Made by a program: the position numbers and the translations under genes. DNA of 64,000 bases from an uncultured Paracoccaceae bacterium (GTDB taxonomy: Bacteria; Pseudomonadota; Alphaproteobacteria; Rhodobacterales; Rhodobacteraceae): contig CAKZRP010000020.1 of NCBI GenBank assembly GCA_937146765.1, forward strand, positions 94,900 through 158,899, read 5' to 3'. Under the pieces are notes generated by a model that was not told where the DNA came from, did not search any database, and worked only from the letters and a program-made list of their open reading frames with translations. Positions 25,835 to 33,552 of the stretch are shown here, piece by piece; within the stretch, counting starts at the first letter, position 1; the number at the start of each line of letters is the position of its first letter.

Positions 25835-27154
25835 ATGCAGACGACATTTACCGAAGACCAGCTGCGCGATCCCGGCACCGCGCGCGCCAATGAGATCCTG
25901 CGCTCCTGCGTGCATTGCGGGTTTTGCACCGCGACCTGCCCGACCTATCAGGTGCTGGGCGATGAGCTCGACAGCCCGCGCGGCCGGATCTATCTGATCA
26001 AGGATATGCTGGAAAACCAGCGGGTTCCGGATGCCAAGACGGTGAAGCATATCGACCGCTGCCTCTCGTGCCTGTCCTGCATGACCACCTGCCCCTCGGG
26101 CGTGCATTACATGCATCTGGTGGACCATGCGCGCGCCTATATCGACAAGCATTACCAGCGGCCCTTTGGCGATCGTGCCCTGCGTTGGCTTTTGGCGCGC
26201 ATCCTGCCCTATCCGACGCGGTTCCGGCTGGCGCTCCTTGGGGCCAAGATCGCGCGGCCTTTCAAGGGGGTGATGCCGGATGCCCGGTTGCGTGCAATGC
26301 TGGAGATGGCGCCTAAGGTGATCCCGCCGGTCAGCCGCAATGACGATCCGCAGAGCTTTGCTCCCGAAGGTGCGCGCGTGAAGCGTGTGGCACTGATGAC
26401 CGGCTGCGCGCAAAAGGCGCTCAACACCGATATCAACGACGCGACTATCCGCCTGCTGCGTCGCTTGGGCTGCGAGGTGGTGGTGGCCGAAGGCGCAGGC
26501 TGTTGCGGCGCGCTGACCCATCATATGGGGCGCGAAGAGGAAAGCCACGCGGCGGCGGCCAAGAACATCCGTGCCTGGATGGCGGAGAAGACTGGCAAGG
26601 GGCTCGACGCCATTGTCATCAATACCTCCGGCTGCGGCACCACGGTGAAGGACTACGGCCATATGTTCCGCAATGATCCTCTCTCGGCGGATGCGGCGGT
26701 GGTCTCTGGGCTCGCGATGGATATTTCCGAGCTGGTCATGCAGTTGGACTTGCCGGAAGGCGCAGACAAGGGGCTGACCGTGGCCTATCACGCGGCCTGC
26801 TCGCTCCAGCATGGGCAAAAGATCAAGACCCACCCCAAGACGCTGCTAAAACGCGCTGGCTTTACCGTGGTGGAGCCTGCAGACAGTCACCTTTGCTGTG
26901 GCTCGGCCGGCACCTATAACCTGTTGCAGCCGGAGATTTCTGCCGAGTTGAAGGCGCGCAAGGTCCGCACGCTTGAGGCCAAGAACCCCGATATCATCGC
27001 GGCCGGCAATATTGGCTGCATGATGCAGATCGGCTCTGCCGCATCGGTGCCGATCGTCCATACGGTCGAGCTGCTGGACTGGGCCACCGGTGGCCCAAAG
27101 CCGCCGACGATGGAGCGGACGCCCGGTGCCGCTCCGGTTCCGATCTTGCGCTGA
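25835..27154 (+). CDS. glcF: Glycolate oxidase iron-sulfur subunit
   Basis: 439 residues. Two [4Fe-4S] motifs near the N-terminus (CVHCGFCTATCPTYQVLGDE and CLSCLSCMTTCPSGVHY) and two CCG domains (AGCCGALTHHMG and HLCCGSAGTYN). It starts four bases after the glcE stop. It accepts electrons from GlcDE and hands them on to quinone or another carrier. Confidence 0.96.
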   Translation: MQTTFTEDQLRDPGTARANEILRSCVHCGFCTATCPTYQVLGDELDSPRGRIYLIKDMLENQRVPDAKTVKHIDRCLSCLSCMTTCPSGVHYMHLVDHARAYIDKHYQRPFGDRALRWLLARILPYPTRFRLALLGAKIARPFKGVMPDARLRAMLEMAPKVIPPVSRNDDPQSFAPEGARVKRVALMTGCAQKALNTDINDATIRLLRRLGCEVVVAEGAGCCGALTHHMGREEESHAAAAKNIRAWMAEKTGKGLDAIVINTSGCGTTVKDYGHMFRNDPLSADAAVVSGLAMDISELVMQLDLPEGADKGLTVAYHAACSLQHGQKIKTHPKTLLKRAGFTVVEPADSHLCCGSAGTYNLLQPEISAELKARKVRTLEAKNPDIIAAGNIGCMMQIGSAASVPIVHTVELLDWATGGPKPPTMERTPGAAPVPILR

Positions 27155-27266
27155 TCCTGCGCAAACGGCATCACGGGGGGAGATGGGCGACTCGCGGCGG
27201 CGCGCGTGCCTCAAATTCGCCTCAGGGGTCTGCCAGACTGCGGCGCGGGGAATGTGGAGGGTGCCT

Positions 27267-28106
27267 GTGCTGCAATTCATGCGACGGTTTGTGGGTCTGG
27301 CCCTGTGTGGCTTCGCCACGGCAGCGGTGGGGGATGTCTCCGGACAAGGACTGGACAGCCGCTTGCGGAGCCTGGAAACCACCGATGCTGGCCGTGATTG
27401 GGAAGCGGTCGGTCGGCTCGATCGCAAGGGGGTGGGCTTTTGCACCGGCGCGCTGATCGCACCGGATCTCGTCCTGACTGCGGCGCATTGCCTCTTCGAC
27501 AAGAAGAGCCTGAAGCCGATTGATCCCACCACCATCGAATTTCTCGCGGGCTGGCGCAATGGCCGGGCCTCGGCCTACCGTGCCGTCAAACGTGCGGTGG
27601 TGCATCCGTCCTATGTCTATGATGGCACCCTCTCGCCCAATCGGGTGCGCAACGACATTGCCCTGCTCCAGCTGCAACGCCCGATCCGCAACACCACAGT
27701 GACCCCGTTTGAAACCGATGCCCGCCCGAAGAAAGGCGCTCGCGTTGGAGTGGTCTCTTATGCCCATGACAGATCCGAGGTGCCGTCATTGCAGGAGGTC
27801 TGTTCGGTCATCACCCGCCAGGAAGGGGTTCTGGTGATGTCCTGCGATGTGGATTTCGGTTCTTCCGGGGCACCGGTGTTCAGTTTTGAGGGGGACCGCC
27901 CCCGGATTGTCTCGGTTGTTTCGGCCAAGGCCCGGGTGGAAGGGAAACCCGTTTCGCTGGGCGCCTCGCTGGCGGATGAATTGGCGCTGCTGGAGGCGCA
28001 GCTCACCGGAACGCTTACGGGGAGCGGAATGCCAACCGGCGTCGGCAGGGTACAGGTGGGGGATCCGCGCCGCAGCGACATGGGCGCGAAATTCATCCGA
28101 AACTGA
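27267..28106 (+). CDS. Trypsin-like serine protease, secreted
   Basis: 279 residues from GTG 27267, chosen for the GGAGGG five bases before it; ATGs at 27252 and 27279 are alternatives. A signal peptide (FVGLALCGFATAAVG) precedes an S1 chymotrypsin fold: catalytic His in LTAAHCLF, Asp in RNDIALLQLQ, Ser in DVDFGSSGAPVFSF. Cysteine pairs (CTGALIAPDLVLTAAHC; EVCSVI...VMSCDV) match. It resembles bacterial V8/glutamyl-endopeptidase-like proteins. Periplasmic or secreted; substrate unknown. It stands alone after glcF. Confidence 0.87.
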   Translation: MLQFMRRFVGLALCGFATAAVGDVSGQGLDSRLRSLETTDAGRDWEAVGRLDRKGVGFCTGALIAPDLVLTAAHCLFDKKSLKPIDPTTIEFLAGWRNGRASAYRAVKRAVVHPSYVYDGTLSPNRVRNDIALLQLQRPIRNTTVTPFETDARPKKGARVGVVSYAHDRSEVPSLQEVCSVITRQEGVLVMSCDVDFGSSGAPVFSFEGDRPRIVSVVSAKARVEGKPVSLGASLADELALLEAQLTGTLTGSGMPTGVGRVQVGDPRRSDMGAKFIRN

Positions 28107-28115
28107 CCCTTACCT

Positions 28116-28143
28116 CTTGAAACAGGACAGGGCTTTCATATCT
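28116..28143 (+). promoter_or_regulatory. Heat-shock (RpoH-type) promoter of hsp20
   Basis: CTTGAAA at 28116-28122 and CATATCT at 28137-28143 with a 14-base spacer match the alphaproteobacterial sigma-32 pattern (CTTG...CATATC type). A transcript would begin near 28150, leaving a leader of about 100 bases before the hsp20 start. Confidence 0.7.
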
Positions 28144-28149
28144 CGGTGT

Positions 28150-28248
28150 GGTCCGGGGCGCCTCTGATTGGGTCCCGGCGGCACAACCGGCCCGTCCCGC
28201 GAAGGGAGGGCTTCATAGCAGTTAATCGCTCTAGGATGAGGATGAACC
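28150..28248 (+). promoter_or_regulatory. Possible heat-sensing 5-prime leader of hsp20
   Basis: A leader of about 100 bases with GC-rich stems upstream and, next to the start, AATCGCT then CTAGGATGAGGATG. The UCGCU followed by AGGA resembles the UYGCU/anti-SD arrangement of ROSE-type RNA thermometers, which precede small heat-shock genes in rhizobia. The final hairpin here is weak by eye, so this is only a candidate. Confidence 0.3.
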
Positions 28249-28716
28249 ATGCGTACGTTTGATTTTGCCCCGCTGCACCGCGCCACCGTCGGTTTCGACC
28301 AGATTGCCGACCTGATGGACCGCGTGATGAGCTCCGACCTGCAGCAGTCCAGCTACCCTCCCTACAATATCGAAAAGACCGCTGATGATGCCTATCGCAT
28401 CTCTATCGCCGTCGCCGGCTTCTCCGAGGCCGAGCTGAACGTCGAGGTCAAAGACCATGCGCTTGTCGTTTCTGCCCGCAAGGCGGAAGACGCCGAAGGG
28501 CGCACCTATCTGCATCGCGGTATTGCCACCCGCGCGTTCGAGCGGCGGTTCACCCTCGCCGATCACGTGCGTGTGGAAGGCGCGAGCCATGTGGATGGGA
28601 TGCTGAACATAGATCTCGTCCGTGAAGTTCCGGAGGCGCTGAAACCGCGCCGGATCGAGATTGCCTCCGGCGTGACGGCACGCCCCAAGGAAATCTCCGC
28701 TTCCGCAGTGAACTGA
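28249..28716 (+). CDS. Hsp20/IbpA-type small heat-shock protein
   Basis: 155 residues, class A. N-terminal FDFAPLHRATVGFDQIADLMDR, an alpha-crystallin domain from about 38 (YPPYNIEKTADDAYRISIAVAGF) to 125, and DGMLNIDLVREVPEALKPRRI at its end. It is an ATP-independent chaperone that holds unfolding proteins. The RpoH-type promoter upstream supports heat induction. Confidence 0.95.
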   Translation: MRTFDFAPLHRATVGFDQIADLMDRVMSSDLQQSSYPPYNIEKTADDAYRISIAVAGFSEAELNVEVKDHALVVSARKAEDAEGRTYLHRGIATRAFERRFTLADHVRVEGASHVDGMLNIDLVREVPEALKPRRIEIASGVTARPKEISASAVN

Positions 28717-28765
28717 GACCGGACACCCGCCTTCCTCCCCGGGGCACTCTTGCCCTGTTTGCATC

Positions 28766-28794
28766 GCCTCCGGCCAATTGCCGGGGGCGTTTTT
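28766..28794 (+). terminator. hsp20 terminator
   Basis: GCCTCCGGC and GCCGGGGGC form a 9-bp stem (one G-T pair) with loop CAATT, followed by GTTTTT. Confidence 0.85.
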
Positions 28795-28835
28795 CGTGTG
28801 TGTTGCGGATGTTTGCTGTGGATTTTACGTTTCCT

Positions 28836-28847
28836 TACCAATCGGTA
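28836..28847. promoter_or_regulatory. Putative TetR autoregulatory operator
   Basis: TACC-AATC-GGTA lies 38 bases upstream of the TetR-family start. TACC/GGTA-type short dyads are frequent for TetR regulators. Its place near the expected promoter supports autorepression. Confidence 0.45.
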
Positions 28848-28884
28848 GATTGCGACTCCGTGTGACTGCTGAAAAGATCGGTGC

Positions 28885-29490
28885 ATGGACCAGGTTCTCC
28901 CTCCCTCCACCACTCGGACAGAGCTTCTGCGCAGTGCGCGCAGCCTCTTTGCCGCCCATGGGTATGCCGGGACCTCGATCGCGGCGATTGCGCAGGACCT
29001 CGGGGTCACCAAGCAGGCGCTGCTACACCATTTCGGCAACAAGGATGCCCTTTATGCCATGGCGGTCGAGCAGACCGCGGCAGAAGTCCTCGCCGTCCTG
29101 TTCGATGCGCTGGAGGATGACAGACCGGCAGAAGACCAACTGGAAACCTTCTGTGCCCATCTCAGCCAGCGCATGGCGCAGGATCCCGCCCCGGCCAAAC
29201 TGTTGTTGCGCGAGATGCTCGACCATGCATTGACGCCCAAGGCCGAGGGGCGCAGCTTTGCCACGCTTCTGGAAAGCCTGGTGGCAACGGTTCAGGCGAC
29301 GGAACGGTGGAAAGAGGGCGGCGTGCAGGGGGCGCTTGCCCTGGTTTGCCATCTTTTCGGAGCGGCGGTTCTGGCCCATGGGGCGCGTGACACCATCGGC
29401 GGGCTGTTTGGTCCCGCTGCCGAGATCGGCGCGCGGGACCAGAATGCTGCGGTGTTTGCTGCCCTGGTGTCAGGCGCTCTGCGCGGCTGA
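28885..29490 (+). CDS. TetR-family transcriptional regulator
   Basis: 201 residues. The N-terminal helix-turn-helix (RTELLRSARSLFAAHGYAGTSIAAIAQDLGVTKQALLHHFGNKDALY) is textbook TetR; the C-terminal ligand domain is all helical. Target genes are not evident: the next gene, ribN, is convergent and its 3-prime end overlaps this gene by 21 bases. A likely self-operator lies upstream. Confidence 0.92.
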   Translation: MDQVLPPSTTRTELLRSARSLFAAHGYAGTSIAAIAQDLGVTKQALLHHFGNKDALYAMAVEQTAAEVLAVLFDALEDDRPAEDQLETFCAHLSQRMAQDPAPAKLLLREMLDHALTPKAEGRSFATLLESLVATVQATERWKEGGVQGALALVCHLFGAAVLAHGARDTIGGLFGPAAEIGARDQNAAVFAALVSGALRG

Positions 29491-30357
29491 GGGAGGTCGC
29501 GCCTCCCGGCTCAGGAGCCAGGCACTGGCCACGAGGATCAAGGCGCTGCCGATCCACATGTTGCCGTCTGGCAGGAAGCCAAAGAGGGTGGCACCGAGGC
29601 CGACATTGAACAGGAGTTTCAGATGGTCAAAGGGCTGTAGGAAGGCCGCGTCCGCTGCCCCGTAGGCGCGCACCAAGGCGTGCTGGGCCAATGCGGTCAA
29701 CAGCCCCGCGCCGATCACCAGCCAGAGCGTCCCTGTTGGCAGGGCAAAGCCAGGGCCAGCCGCGAGGAGGGCATTGGCAGGGCTGAGCAGCAACAGGAGG
29801 TAGATGGTCACCGTCTCGGTGCTGTCCCGGTCGGTGAGGCGCTTGGTCACCACCGAGCTTGCTGCCCACAGCGCCGCCGCTCCCACCGGCAACAGGGCTG
29901 CAAGGCGGAAATCATCAGACCAGGGCGACAGGATCACCAGCCCGCCGATGATCCCGAGGATCACCGCGCCCCAACGGTGTGCGGTCACCGTCTCGCGCAG
30001 CACGAGGCCCGCGCCGAGGGTGACAAAAAAGGGCGACAGCAGGATCAGCGCAATCGCCTGCCAGATCGGAACCTGCGCCAATCCCAGCGTCCAGAGCTGC
30101 ACTCCTCCCACCGCCAGTGCCACCCGGAGGACATGCACCCAGATCTGGCCGGTGCGCAGAACCGCGCCCCGATGCCGCCAGATCCAAGGCACATAGAACA
30201 GCAAGGCAATGAAATACTGCCAGAAGGTCACCGTGGCGGCGGAGGCCCCATGCAACATGGTGGCGGCCTGCAGGGCGGAGTTGACCAGCGCAAAACAGCC
30301 CCCGGCCAGAACCATGAGCCCCGCCGCCTGAAGCGGGGTCGAAATCATGCGAGTCAT
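29470..30357 (-). CDS. ribN: Riboflavin transporter RibN (DMT/EamA family)
   Basis: 295 residues from ATG 30357 with AGGAAAGGA upstream. Ten membrane helices in two EamA repeats (LMVLAGGCFALVNSALQAAT..., LGAGLVLRETVTAHRWGAVILG; ALVRAYGAADAAFLQPFDHLKLLFNV). The family alone would not give a substrate, but an FMN riboswitch precedes it on the same strand, and DMT-type RibN riboflavin importers under FMN riboswitches are established in Rhizobium, Vibrio and roseobacters. It imports riboflavin across the inner membrane. Confidence 0.88.
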   Translation of the reverse strand: MTRMISTPLQAAGLMVLAGGCFALVNSALQAATMLHGASAATVTFWQYFIALLFYVPWIWRHRGAVLRTGQIWVHVLRVALAVGGVQLWTLGLAQVPIWQAIALILLSPFFVTLGAGLVLRETVTAHRWGAVILGIIGGLVILSPWSDDFRLAALLPVGAAALWAASSVVTKRLTDRDSTETVTIYLLLLLSPANALLAAGPGFALPTGTLWLVIGAGLLTALAQHALVRAYGAADAAFLQPFDHLKLLFNVGLGATLFGFLPDGNMWIGSALILVASAWLLSREARPPSAAQSA

Positions 30358-30361
30358 CTGC

Positions 30362-30404
30362 GTTCGTCCTTTCCTGTCACGTATGTGACCCAAGGCAGAC
30401 GAAC
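30362..30404 (-). promoter_or_regulatory. SD-enclosing hairpin downstream of the FMN riboswitch
   Basis: On the minus strand GTTCGTC (30404-30398) can pair with GACGAAC (30368-30362), enclosing an inner GTCAC/GTGAC stem and the ribN Shine-Dalgarno (AGGAAAGGA). It could serve as the expression platform that blocks ribN translation when FMN is bound. Confidence 0.45.
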
Positions 30405-30450
30405 AGGACCACCATGGCTGCCCCTGCGGGCGCCTGCGGCATCCAGGTCG

Positions 30451-30575
30451 ATTCTCTTTCATCCGGACTTTGACCGTCGGCCCCGGAATTGCGCCGGGTC
30501 TGCTGACACCCTGCCATGTGACCGGGCCGCTCGTGGGCTTTTACCACCGGTAGGGAGTTTCACCCTGCCCTGAGA
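30451..30575 (-). ncRNA. FMN riboswitch (RFN element)
   Basis: Read on the minus strand the element carries the conserved RFN blocks in order: CAGGGTGAAACTCCCTACCG, GGTGGTAAAAGCCCACGAGC, GTCAGCAGACCCGG, AATTCCGGGGCCGACGG and AGTCCGGATGAAAGAGAAT. The basal stem and the multi-branch junction sequences are intact. It senses FMN and controls ribN about 95 bases downstream. Confidence 0.95.
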
Positions 30576-30714
30576 ATAGTGCCCCGCCGAGGCGGAACCC
30601 CAATTCCATAGCCAAGCCTTGAAACGAAGAAAACCCCGGCGCCTCTGTTGGCCCAAAAAATCCGGTGCGGACTGCTTCGGCGAGGCTGAAAGGTAGTGTC
30701 CCTGTGCCAAACGC
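30576..30714. other. Upstream region of the ribN riboswitch
   Basis: About 140 bases between the phytase-like gene terminator and the riboswitch. It should hold the ribN promoter on the minus strand; I see no ORF or repeat in it. Confidence 0.4.
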
Positions 30715-30740
30715 AAAAGAGCCCCCGAAGGGGCCCTTTC
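30715..30740 (-). terminator. Terminator of the phytase/esterase-like gene
   Basis: GAGCCCC-CGAA-GGGGCCC stem flanked by AAAA/TTT; in the minus direction it is followed by TTTTGCG. It lies about 20 bases after the stop. Confidence 0.85.
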
Positions 30741-30759
30741 TTTCAGTCGCCGCCTGAAC

Positions 30760-32931
30760 TCAATCCAGCTTGAAGGACCAGAACATGGTCTCGCCCGAGC
30801 TGTCATCAACGCCGTCGTTGTCGGTGGAGACCCAGACCGTGCTGTCGTTCAGGATGGCGAGACCCTCGATCTTGTCGAGCACATAACCGCCGGTGGACTT
30901 CAGATCCGGGATCAGGTCGCGCACCTCTTCCTTGGTCACTACGGGCAGCTCGCCCCCCAGCGGTGCGGGCACCAGCTCGGACAGGGCCACGCGGTAGATC
31001 TTCTTGGTCACCGCCTCATCTGCGTGCTGGTTGTCGCGCTCGATGATGTAGGCATAATCGCCATGGGCCACGATCTCCGACAGACCCACCCAGCCCTTTG
31101 CCGGCTCGGTCAGCGGATAGTGCACCGCGCCCCATTCCTGGGTCTCGAGGTTATAGGAGACCAGTTTCACGTGGTTCTTCGGATCGTCCTTCCACTCGCG
31201 CTGCACCGCCATCCACAGGGTGTCGCCCACCTTGGTGATACCTTCAAAGCCAAAGCGTTTTTCCACCGCCATGAGCTCTTCGGGGATCACGATCTCGCCT
31301 TTGTTGGTCTTGATCAGACCCTTTTTGGAGACGTGGTAGATCGCATGCGGGATCGCGCGGTCCATGCGGCCTTCGGAGGCCACGTAGAACCCGCCTTCGC
31401 CATCCAGCGTGATGCCTTCAAGGTCGAGCTTCTGCGCGGCGTCCCCATTGGCACGGTGGATGCGGATCACATCCACGATGCGGGCCGGGGTCTGGCTCGG
31501 GTCGATTTTGAAAATCGTCGGCTGGAAGCCGTAGAAGCTGTCGTTGACGGCGTAGATCATGCCGTCCTCGTCCGCCACCATGCCAGAGATCGCACCCCAG
31601 CCGGTCAGCTCTTCCATGCCTTCGGAGGTCAGATGCGGGTAGACCGGTGCTGCGTCCTGCTGCTGGTAGATCATCACATGAGCGTTCACGCCGCCATCTT
31701 CGCGCAGGTCGGATTCATTGGCCGAAACCAACAGGCCGCGCGACGGGATGGTGACATAGCCTTCCGGGCCCACACCGGAGGGCAGCAGCTGTTTGAGCAC
31801 CGGGGCCGCCGGATCGGTCACGTCGTAGACACCAACCACGGAGGCGCGTTCAGCGCCGACAAACACATAGGGCGTGCCATTGTATTCGGCAAAGGTCACC
31901 GATTCCGGCTCAACGCCCTTCGCATCCGAACGGGTGTCCGGATAGTGGCCGATCTGGATGATCGCCTGCTCAAAGGAGGTGCCGCTTTCGTAAACGACCG
32001 AGCCATCCTTGTTGAAGATGGTCCAGCCGCGCGAGCCGCCGTTGTAGTCGCCTTCGTTGGCGGTTGCGAAATGAGTGTCGTCGATCCAGGTGACTGCGTC
32101 GGGCTCACGCAGGCGGCCTTGCTGGCTTTCGGTAAAGATCAAGGCGCCACGTTCGTCGGTGGCATCGATGCCGGTCAGGTCAACGGAACCAGCGGAGAAG
32201 TGGTTGAGGACCTCGCCCTCCCGGGACACCACGACGAGGTGGTTGTTCTCCTGCAGGGTCACTACCGTCTCGCCAAGCGCGTTGATGGAGACATATTCCG
32301 GCTCAGGGTCGGTCCCGGCGATCTCTGCCAGACCGGTCAGGTCCACCATCTTCATGCTGGCACAGTCGAGGCCGCCTTCGGTGGTGTTGACCAGAACAAG
32401 ATTGCCCGCGGGCAGCTGCGGGATCTCACCGTCATTCAGATCTTCGTCGCGCTCGTTCTCGATGGCGATGGCGAGGAAGGAGCCATCCTTCGCCTTGGCC
32501 ACGGAATCCGGCTGACCGCCGAGATCGCAGGAGGCGAGCTCTTCACCCGAGGCCACATCAAAGGCCATGATCTGACCAGAGGGCTGGGTGTAGCTTTCGG
32601 AGGTGTTGACGCCCGCATAGGCGACAGTGCCGATCACTGCCACCGAGGTCGGCTCTCCGGGCAGGACGATCGCGCCTTTGGGCGCGGGGTTGGCGGCATC
32701 GGTGATGTCCACACGACCCAGCACGCCAAGCGGGCTGTCGGTATAGACCAGTGTCATGCCATCGGCGGTGACGTCGATGATTTCAGCAGAGGTTTCACGG
32801 CTCTGGTCTTCGCCTTCGGCCATGTTCTTGACAACGGGGAAGGACGCAATGCGGTTGAATGAAGTGTCTGCCTGCGCAAGACCAGCGGTCAGCGCAAGGG
32901 CAGATGTCAGGCACACGAGGCGCAGGGACAT
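30760..32931 (-). CDS. Secreted two-domain esterase-like/phytase-family protein
   Basis: 723 residues from ATG 32931 with AGGAG six bases upstream. Signal peptide MSLRLVCLTSALALTAGLAQA. The N-terminal part (about 30-430) is a beta-propeller of LVIVD/choice-of-anchor type (GVLGRVDITDAANPAPKGAI, EPDAVTWIDDTHFATANEGD, PYVFVGAERASVVGVYDVTD). The C-terminal part (about 440-715) matches the esterase-like activity of phytase family (PF13449): KLDLEGITLDGEGGFYVASEG, GFEGITKVGDTLWMAVQREW, DKIEGLAILNDSTVWVSTDNDG. Likely a calcium-dependent phosphoesterase in the periplasm or outside; true substrate unknown. Acidic composition fits secretion in a marine organism. Confidence 0.85.
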   Translation of the reverse strand: MSLRLVCLTSALALTAGLAQADTSFNRIASFPVVKNMAEGEDQSRETSAEIIDVTADGMTLVYTDSPLGVLGRVDITDAANPAPKGAIVLPGEPTSVAVIGTVAYAGVNTSESYTQPSGQIMAFDVASGEELASCDLGGQPDSVAKAKDGSFLAIAIENERDEDLNDGEIPQLPAGNLVLVNTTEGGLDCASMKMVDLTGLAEIAGTDPEPEYVSINALGETVVTLQENNHLVVVSREGEVLNHFSAGSVDLTGIDATDERGALIFTESQQGRLREPDAVTWIDDTHFATANEGDYNGGSRGWTIFNKDGSVVYESGTSFEQAIIQIGHYPDTRSDAKGVEPESVTFAEYNGTPYVFVGAERASVVGVYDVTDPAAPVLKQLLPSGVGPEGYVTIPSRGLLVSANESDLREDGGVNAHVMIYQQQDAAPVYPHLTSEGMEELTGWGAISGMVADEDGMIYAVNDSFYGFQPTIFKIDPSQTPARIVDVIRIHRANGDAAQKLDLEGITLDGEGGFYVASEGRMDRAIPHAIYHVSKKGLIKTNKGEIVIPEELMAVEKRFGFEGITKVGDTLWMAVQREWKDDPKNHVKLVSYNLETQEWGAVHYPLTEPAKGWVGLSEIVAHGDYAYIIERDNQHADEAVTKKIYRVALSELVPAPLGGELPVVTKEEVRDLIPDLKSTGGYVLDKIEGLAILNDSTVWVSTDNDGVDDSSGETMFWSFKLD

Positions 32932-33107
32932 CGGCAGCTCCTGTTGGTTAAATTCCAGTGCCTTGCCCATGCCCTCCGGACGCAAAGTTTTTGTGACACA
33001 TTTTAGTATATTTAGTGATGGCGAGGTAATTGGCCGTTCAGGAAATCGCGATAAAGTGGGACCCTATTTGCAGTGGGTTACTGCATATGTTGAGGGGTTT
33101 AGCCGGA

Positions 33108-33539
33108 ATGGGAACTGCCATTTTGCGCCAGATTGATGCCCAGTTGGTCCGGGGCAGTTTTGCACAGGTTTTTGCTTGCAAGGCGGATCTGACAGATCGG
33201 TTCTACGACTATCTGTTTCAGGAAATTCCCGAGGTCAAGGCCATGTTCACCCACGACTTTTCCCGTCAAAAGGAAATGTTTGCCCGGGTTCTCGCCACAG
33301 GCGTACGCAGCCTGGAGGAAGATGACGAACTCGCCCCGCTGGTTGAGCGCCTCTTGCTGAACCACCGGCATCTCGGTCTGACCGCAGGCCACATGTACAT
33401 GGCGCAGCGCGCGCTGCTGCAGGCCCTGGAGGAGGTGATGTCGCCCCATCTCACCGCCGCCGAACTCTCCGCCTGGAATGCGGCCCTTCGGCGGCTCTGT
33501 CAGAGCATGGCAGCGGGGATCGAGACCCCCGCCGCCTGA
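33108..33539 (+). CDS. Single-domain globin
   Basis: 143 residues from ATG 33108 (GAGGGG ten bases upstream; ATG 33087 lacks a site). It matches the globin fold: FYDYLFQEIPEVKAMFTHDF around the B-E helices and LLLNHRHLGLTAGHMYMAQRALLQALEEVM, where the His in NHRH or the one just after is the likely proximal (F8) haem ligand. There is no reductase or signalling domain, so it resembles single-domain flavohaemoglobin-like globins used in NO or oxygen handling. Convergent with gabD. Confidence 0.8.
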   Translation: MGTAILRQIDAQLVRGSFAQVFACKADLTDRFYDYLFQEIPEVKAMFTHDFSRQKEMFARVLATGVRSLEEDDELAPLVERLLLNHRHLGLTAGHMYMAQRALLQALEEVMSPHLTAAELSAWNAALRRLCQSMAAGIETPAA

Positions 33540-33552
33540 AGGTGCGGGCGGA

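Noticed and set aside
31024..32862. 612-codon plus-strand frame opposite the phytase-like gene
   Set aside because: Antisense shadow; His/Gly/Ala-rich, no motif, no ribosome site.
32932..33107. Pho box upstream of the phytase-like gene
   Set aside because: Only one TGTCAC half-site-like stretch on the minus strand; the second 11-base-spaced half is absent.
33000..33107. FNR or NnrR site upstream of the globin gene
   Set aside because: No TTGAT-N4-ATCAA-type dyad found in the region.
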